16,374 bases of DNA, taken from an uncultured Atopobium sp. (GTDB lineage: Bacteria; Actinomycetota; Coriobacteriia; Coriobacteriales; Atopobiaceae). Of the stretch, positions 12,508-16,374 are shown in pieces (within the stretch, counting starts at the first letter, position 1; each line of letters opens with the position of its first letter). The translations under genes and the position numbers were made by a program. Below the pieces are notes generated by a model. The model was not told where the DNA came from. It did not search any database and worked only from the letters and a program-made list of their open reading frames with translations. The stretch spans positions 1 to 16,374 of the forward strand of contig CAKAPG010000016.1 of the NCBI GenBank assembly GCA_916715765.1, given 5' to 3'.

Positions 12508-15335
12508 TCTTGCTTCTCTTTCTCGTTTTCCATGACTTCCGTAAGTATTAATTCTGTTTCAGTAATTATGTCACCAGCTTCAGGTAAAGCTATCTTTTCT
12601 CTATTGGATTCAATTTTTATAACAGTTGGTGCAATAAACTCATCGGCAAATCTCTCACGATCTTCTTTAGAAAACATTTCTTTAAGTGTGTTCCCGTCAA
12701 GTCTTACTGAAATGTCATCTAAAAGTTTCTCAGTTTCATCCTTATTAAGTAAATGCTCTATAACTAATTTATTAAATTGTTTCTCCAATATTGCGGTCAT
12801 TTGAATAGCATCATCTTCAACAAAATGATTTGCTACAGCATTTACCGCTTGCTCAACAGCACATGAAGCTGCTACAGCCCCAATAAATGAACCTACTGTG
12901 GTGCCAACCCCCGGAACAATCAAGGTACCGGCAGTCGCTCCAATCACCATTCCGCCAAATCCACCAGCCAGACCTGCACCAGTAGATATTAAATTTTTAA
13001 AAAGCTGCTGAGCTGAAATACGTCTCCTAAACATATCTACTGCATTAAATGAAAAAACTGCTGTAATGGTTAAAGCGGAGGTAATAGCATTTCCTCTAAG
13101 AATTTTTGCAGCACTTTTTTGGGCCGCTGCTCCAGCTATTTGCCTTCCAGGCCTACATGCATTCGCAATTATTGCAGAGACTTTAGATCCCAATTTCCTT
13201 GCAATAGCTTCAGTACTACCAACCATAAGCGAATTCAAGCCAGCCTTCGATAGTTGGCTCGCAGCAACAGATACAATAAATGTCATTCCGCCTAATTTCA
13301 GCCCATCTATCGTTGCACGCCTTAGAGCCATAGAAAAACTTTCTCCAGACCAAAGCGATAACGCAAGAGTAATTAGCGCAGTTATTCCGAAGGCAGATTG
13401 TGCAACTACTACGCCATTTTTTGCATCATATTTAAGCGATTCTATGTTTCCAGCTTTTGCAATGTTTACAGCCTGTTTATACGTATATTTTCCAGGTTTC
13501 ACAATCTCTGTTGCAGAATCAGGATCTCTTACACCTGGAACTTCATTATTAAGAATCCTCTTTCGCATTGCAGTAATCGCTTCTGCATACTTATCAGAAG
13601 GAACTTCAATGACCATAGGGTTGCCTTGGCCATCAAAATATCTAAATTCATTATTTTCAAAACATGCTCTAATACATTCGCTTCCAGTCTTGTAATACTT
13701 ACTTTGAATTGATATCGGGGTTCCATCTTTTTCATAGACAAGCCTGTCTGCTCCATTTTTTGCGTTGTTGCCTCCAGTAACTTTTCCTTTTATGCCGTGC
13801 CAATTGTCATATTGATTATTTGCTTGTTCAGCCGCAAAACCATGTCCCTGAGCTGCGTGAAAAACTTCTTCACCCGCAACTCTATCGACAGTTTTCCTAT
13901 TTCCCCAAACAATACCTGAATAAATGACGTCATTGTTCTTTTGTTTGAGATCTGGAATTTTCGCATCAAATGCAACATAAGCATTTCGAAGACAGATCAT
14001 CTCGTTAAGAAGTTCTGCTAAACCAACTTCGTTGAACCCAATACTTGAAAAAGTAATCCTTGTTTCATCTTTCATTGTCAACGAAAGCTTCTTGTTATCA
14101 CTTGAATCAATAGAGGCTACTTCGTCGTACCAGATTTTTTTGGGAGGATGAGGGAAGTCAGACAAGTACATTTTTGAACGAGTAAACAAAGCACCAGAAG
14201 ATCCGTCACTTAAAATGGAGTCGTCAATAAGTCCTACAAATCCATCCTGGTCATATCCAATCGCATACAATGAAATTGCTTTCCTGAGTAAGTGCTCTGG
14301 AACAGTTCGAGCGGAATAATACTCAACGTGTTTGCCTGATACAACTGGAGCAAATTTCTCAAAGCATTTAATTCGCATTCTGTGAAGTGAATCTATGGCT
14401 TCTTCCTCATTGGCTCTAGAGATAACATCCTCATTATCTTCTAATGATTTATCGCTATTTTGATTTGTATTAAACGGTTCAAATCTATCCTTAAAAGAAA
14501 AATAATTGAACTGATCATATGATTTATCTAAAACAGCAAAACAAACATATCTAAAAAGAGAATCGCATTCTAGGTCCTTAAATAATCCATCGGCTGATGG
14601 TACTCGAATCTCTTTAAAAACTTCAAAAAATGCTCTGGAAACTAACTGAGCATCATTTCCAAATGCTCCGCATCCCCATGCACCAAGAACTAGATTTTCA
14701 TACCCCTCATTAATAGCAATATCAAGCATGCCCATGATTCTGGTTTTGAATACATCATATATTTCTTCTTTTTTTACTCCCGCTAGTCCAGGGGCATAAG
14801 GAGCAGCCATAGTTAAAACCGCTACTTCTAGTGGCTTATCCAAATAACTTCCATTAGGATTTCTAAATACTTCAACATGTGGGCTAAGAATAGCTGCATC
14901 AGTAAAGATATTTTCTTTACCCTTTTTATTCTCTTCATAAAACTTAGACGCTTCTTCAGATGTTAACGATTTATAAAGAGTGGATCTTCTGCATAGGTCT
15001 TCTTCTTGAGCATTAGCGCCATTTAATACTCCACCACCTGGGGTGTATGGATTTGCAAAATTAAGTACCAAGATATTTTTAAGAACAGATGTATTCTTTG
15101 ATTGCTTTTCACTTAATAATTTTGCAGCATCAAATGAGTCGGTATTACTTACAGTAAAAACAGTTCGTTTTCCCAAAGAAATAGGTACTTTTTTATTAGA
15201 TTTGGAGCGAAGCTTTCTTACATTTTTCTCAGAATAATAAACGGCAGTATTCTGATCTTCAGGTTTATAGAGAAATGGATATTCTCTTTTCTCTACAGTC
15301 TCGATAGTTTGCTCGAAAAATTCTATGTTATCCAT
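12504..15335 (-). CDS. Fusion protein: PARG-like domain, PH-like domain, PD-(D/E)xK nuclease-like domain, glycine-rich membrane region
   Basis: The start is ATG 15335 (943 residues), with AAGGG seven bases upstream; a TTG at 15350 overlaps that site and is less likely. Residues 1-275 match bacterial-type poly(ADP-ribose) glycohydrolase (TIGR02452-like): NFANPYTPGGGVLNGANAQEE (92-112) has the GGG loop and the QEE catalytic motif (Gln110-Glu111-Glu112), then LGAWGCGAFGND (217-228). About 330-455 is a predominantly beta region that may be PH-like. About 488-580 fits a PD-(D/E)xK nuclease in Mrr-like order: GHGFAAE (Glu503), GAD (Asp530), IQSKYY (Gln544, Lys546). Residues 642-830 hold several hydrophobic glycine/alanine-rich segments (642-662, 682-700, 750-768, 782-827), membrane-inserting or pore-like, and the end is charged and helical. 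Composition is much more A+T-rich than upstream genes. ADP-ribose removal plus DNA cutting at a membrane suggests defence or toxin function; this is inferred. Confidence 0.8.
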   Translation of the reverse strand: MDNIEFFEQTIETVEKREYPFLYKPEDQNTAVYYSEKNVRKLRSKSNKKVPISLGKRTVFTVSNTDSFDAAKLLSEKQSKNTSVLKNILVLNFANPYTPGGGVLNGANAQEEDLCRRSTLYKSLTSEEASKFYEENKKGKENIFTDAAILSPHVEVFRNPNGSYLDKPLEVAVLTMAAPYAPGLAGVKKEEIYDVFKTRIMGMLDIAINEGYENLVLGAWGCGAFGNDAQLVSRAFFEVFKEIRVPSADGLFKDLECDSLFRYVCFAVLDKSYDQFNYFSFKDRFEPFNTNQNSDKSLEDNEDVISRANEEEAIDSLHRMRIKCFEKFAPVVSGKHVEYYSARTVPEHLLRKAISLYAIGYDQDGFVGLIDDSILSDGSSGALFTRSKMYLSDFPHPPKKIWYDEVASIDSSDNKKLSLTMKDETRITFSSIGFNEVGLAELLNEMICLRNAYVAFDAKIPDLKQKNNDVIYSGIVWGNRKTVDRVAGEEVFHAAQGHGFAAEQANNQYDNWHGIKGKVTGGNNAKNGADRLVYEKDGTPISIQSKYYKTGSECIRACFENNEFRYFDGQGNPMVIEVPSDKYAEAITAMRKRILNNEVPGVRDPDSATEIVKPGKYTYKQAVNIAKAGNIESLKYDAKNGVVVAQSAFGITALITLALSLWSGESFSMALRRATIDGLKLGGMTFIVSVAASQLSKAGLNSLMVGSTEAIARKLGSKVSAIIANACRPGRQIAGAAAQKSAAKILRGNAITSALTITAVFSFNAVDMFRRRISAQQLFKNLISTGAGLAGGFGGMVIGATAGTLIVPGVGTTVGSFIGAVAASCAVEQAVNAVANHFVEDDAIQMTAILEKQFNKLVIEHLLNKDETEKLLDDISVRLDGNTLKEMFSKEDRERFADEFIAPTVIKIESNREKIALPEAGDIITETELILTEVMENEKEKQE

Positions 15336-15694
15336 CAAATTACCCTTCAATTCTTTAAAGAGCGTAAACTTTAATTTAATATTATCTACTGTTGAGTTTT
15401 AATGATAAATAGTTAGTTCGACTTTTATATCATTGGTAGCATATTCGATAAGTATTAACTTTCTTCAGAATCTCCTTTTTTTCTCAAATACCATCCAAAA
15501 TTTGAAACTTGTATACAAAAGGAAGAGTAAGTCTTAAATATAATTCAAGTGGGTACTGTAATGGACAGTAAAAGATCTATGTTGTTGCTAACGAACATAA
15601 CGATGAAAGGACTGGCATTATTCAATTACCCAATTAAATTCGAGGTCGTATAATTCAATTAACAAGCAATCCGTTCCTGATTGGAGTGAATGCG
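15336..15694. other. A+T-rich divergent intergenic region
   Basis: No gene or stable hairpin was found in these 359 bases. They should carry the promoters of the fusion gene (minus) and of the small membrane protein (plus). A TATAAT at 15649-15654 is rightly placed for the plus-strand gene, but its -35 (TTACCC, 17 bases upstream) is poor; another TATAAT at 15539-15544 has none. Confidence 0.5.
15381..15408 (-). promoter_or_regulatory. Promoter candidate for the PARG-fusion gene
   Basis: On the minus strand TTATCA (15408-15403), 16 bases, then GATAAT (15386-15381). Transcription would start about 40 bases before the ATG at 15335. The region is A+T-rich, so chance matches are likely. Confidence 0.4.
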
Positions 15695-16009
15695 ATGTTA
15701 TCTTCAGTTATATTGTGGTCTCTAACCGCAATTCTCGCCATTTGGTCTCTCATACTTTTATCCGGTCATGGTGCTGCTTCAATTGCTGGGTTTAACACAA
15801 TGACTGAAGATGAAAAGAAAACAATTGACGAGAAAAAACTCTGTTTTGTAATGGGTATTTCTACGTCTGTATGTGCACTAACAATGCTTTACATGGCCGT
15901 ACTTAACCCAAATATAACGATTACAACAACAATCATTGCAAGTAGTATTATCACAATAGATTTGATAGTATCAATCTATATTGCAAACACAAAATGCGAA
16001 AAACAATAA
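15695..16009 (+). CDS. Small DUF3784-type membrane protein
   Basis: The 104-residue protein has an N-terminal hydrophobic segment (about 5-25, VILWSLTAILAIWSLILLSG), then the hallmark AGFNTMTEDEKKTIDEKKLC, then two more hydrophobic segments (about 51-68 and 74-96). This one-plus-two layout with GFNTM-(S/T)-x-E-x-(K/R)-K is that of the DUF3784 family, small membrane proteins common in Firmicutes and some Actinobacteria, function unknown. I chose ATG 15695 because GGAGTG lies six bases upstream; the in-frame GTG at 15686 overlaps that site. It is A+T-rich, like the fusion gene, and is divergently placed from it; a link between them is not shown. Confidence 0.8.
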   Translation: MLSSVILWSLTAILAIWSLILLSGHGAASIAGFNTMTEDEKKTIDEKKLCFVMGISTSVCALTMLYMAVLNPNITITTTIIASSIITIDLIVSIYIANTKCEKQ

Positions 16010-16091
16010 AAAGCTGACGATAAAATACTTGAAATTCTTATCACCTTTAGGCAATGACTCTTGTCAAAACATCATCTCAAGCCACTTGCAT

Positions 16092-16374
16092 CTATCGCCC
16101 TAAAGTCTGATTGCGCACGTACGCAAGTAGGCGTACAAGCACAACAATACAAAGTCCTGCCGCAAGCACCGTTTCAACAGTAGCTATTCCATCGAGCCAT
16201 TGGAGAGGCTGGCCGAGTTCGGCCAGGTATGCCGACGTCTGCGTACGCGCAACGACACAAATTACAAAGGGGAAAGTAAACGCGGCATGGCTGGGAAAGA
16301 ACGGTTTTGTAAGACATCTGTCTCTAAGAGGGAAAGGGTTCAGAGTTCCCGGACCTCATCGCATACGGCGAGAA
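16092..16374 (-). pseudogene. C-terminal part of a TDT (TehA/SLAC1-type) transporter, frame broken near window edge
   Basis: The minus-strand frame ending at TAG (16092-16094) encodes KPFFPSHAAFTFPFVICVVA, a strong match to the FxPSxAAFTFP segment near the C-terminus of TDT-family transporters, then IATVETVLAAGLCIVVLVRLLAYV, the last membrane helix. Upstream in this frame a TGA occurs at 16356-16358 and no ATG, GTG or TTG lies between it and the conserved segment. TDT proteins are normally about 300 residues and should continue for some 200 more, so the gene is either frameshifted just inside the window or is a degraded remnant. The family exports or imports organic anions, tellurite or similar ions; the substrate is unknown here. 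Base composition returns to that of the backbone, which suggests the A+T-rich island ends just before it. Confidence 0.5.

Noticed and set aside
12127..15335. Classical type II toxin-antitoxin module
   Set aside because: The large gene is first and very long, and the small protein has no recognisable DNA-binding domain, so the usual antitoxin-toxin layout does not fit; a looser effector-partner pair is kept as a hypothesis.

Overview
The window looks like chromosome from a low-to-mid-GC Gram-positive, host-associated bacterium. An Atopobium/Lancefieldella/Olsenella-type actinobacterium (Coriobacteriia) is my best guess. That guess rests on the overall gene mix: PTS-based MurNAc salvage, a Tat-exported lipoprotein and PepF, with a mid-GC backbone. 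No rRNA or other marker gene is present to prove it.

Region 1 (1-6911) is a N-acetylmuramic acid (MurNAc) salvage locus. On the minus strand, in transcription order, are murR (RpiR-type regulator), murQ (MurNAc-6P etherase), murP (PTS EIIBC permease) and mupG (6-phospho-N-acetylmuramidase, cut by the window start). Reading away from murR across a 487-bp intergenic region full of inverted and direct repeats is a Tat-exported lipoprotein of the serine beta-lactamase/PBP4B (YfeW-like) family. The inferred job is this: the surface hydrolase acts on wall material, MurP imports and phosphorylates MurNAc or MurNAc-GlcNAc, MupG splits the phosphorylated disaccharide, and MurQ turns MurNAc-6P into GlcNAc-6P plus D-lactate, under MurR control.

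Region 2 (6912-7558) has no genes. After a strong terminator it holds two similar short repeat arrays. Each array has one inverted unit followed by three direct units, with units of 26-27 bp, gaps of 4-5 bp and a period of about 31 bp. A related GC-rich repeat pair lies just before them.

Region 3 (7559-11991) is housekeeping and stress genes. An NADPH-dependent FMN reductase, free methionine-R-sulfoxide reductase, glyoxalase I-like protein and oligoendopeptidase F are on the minus strand; the last three probably form one operon. A small alpha/beta hydrolase is on the plus strand.

Region 4 (about 12000-16080) is visibly more A+T-rich and looks acquired. It holds the most unusual gene: a 943-residue minus-strand protein that joins a bacterial-type poly(ADP-ribose) glycohydrolase domain, a possible PH-like domain, a predicted PD-(D/E)xK nuclease domain and a glycine-rich multi-pass membrane region. 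Its stop codon overlaps (ATGA) the start of a 126-residue partner of unknown function. This pair is the best candidate here for an undescribed defence, toxin or signalling system. A small DUF3784-type membrane protein follows on the plus strand, and the window ends in the C-terminal part of a TDT (TehA/SLAC1-type) transporter whose reading frame is broken near the window edge.
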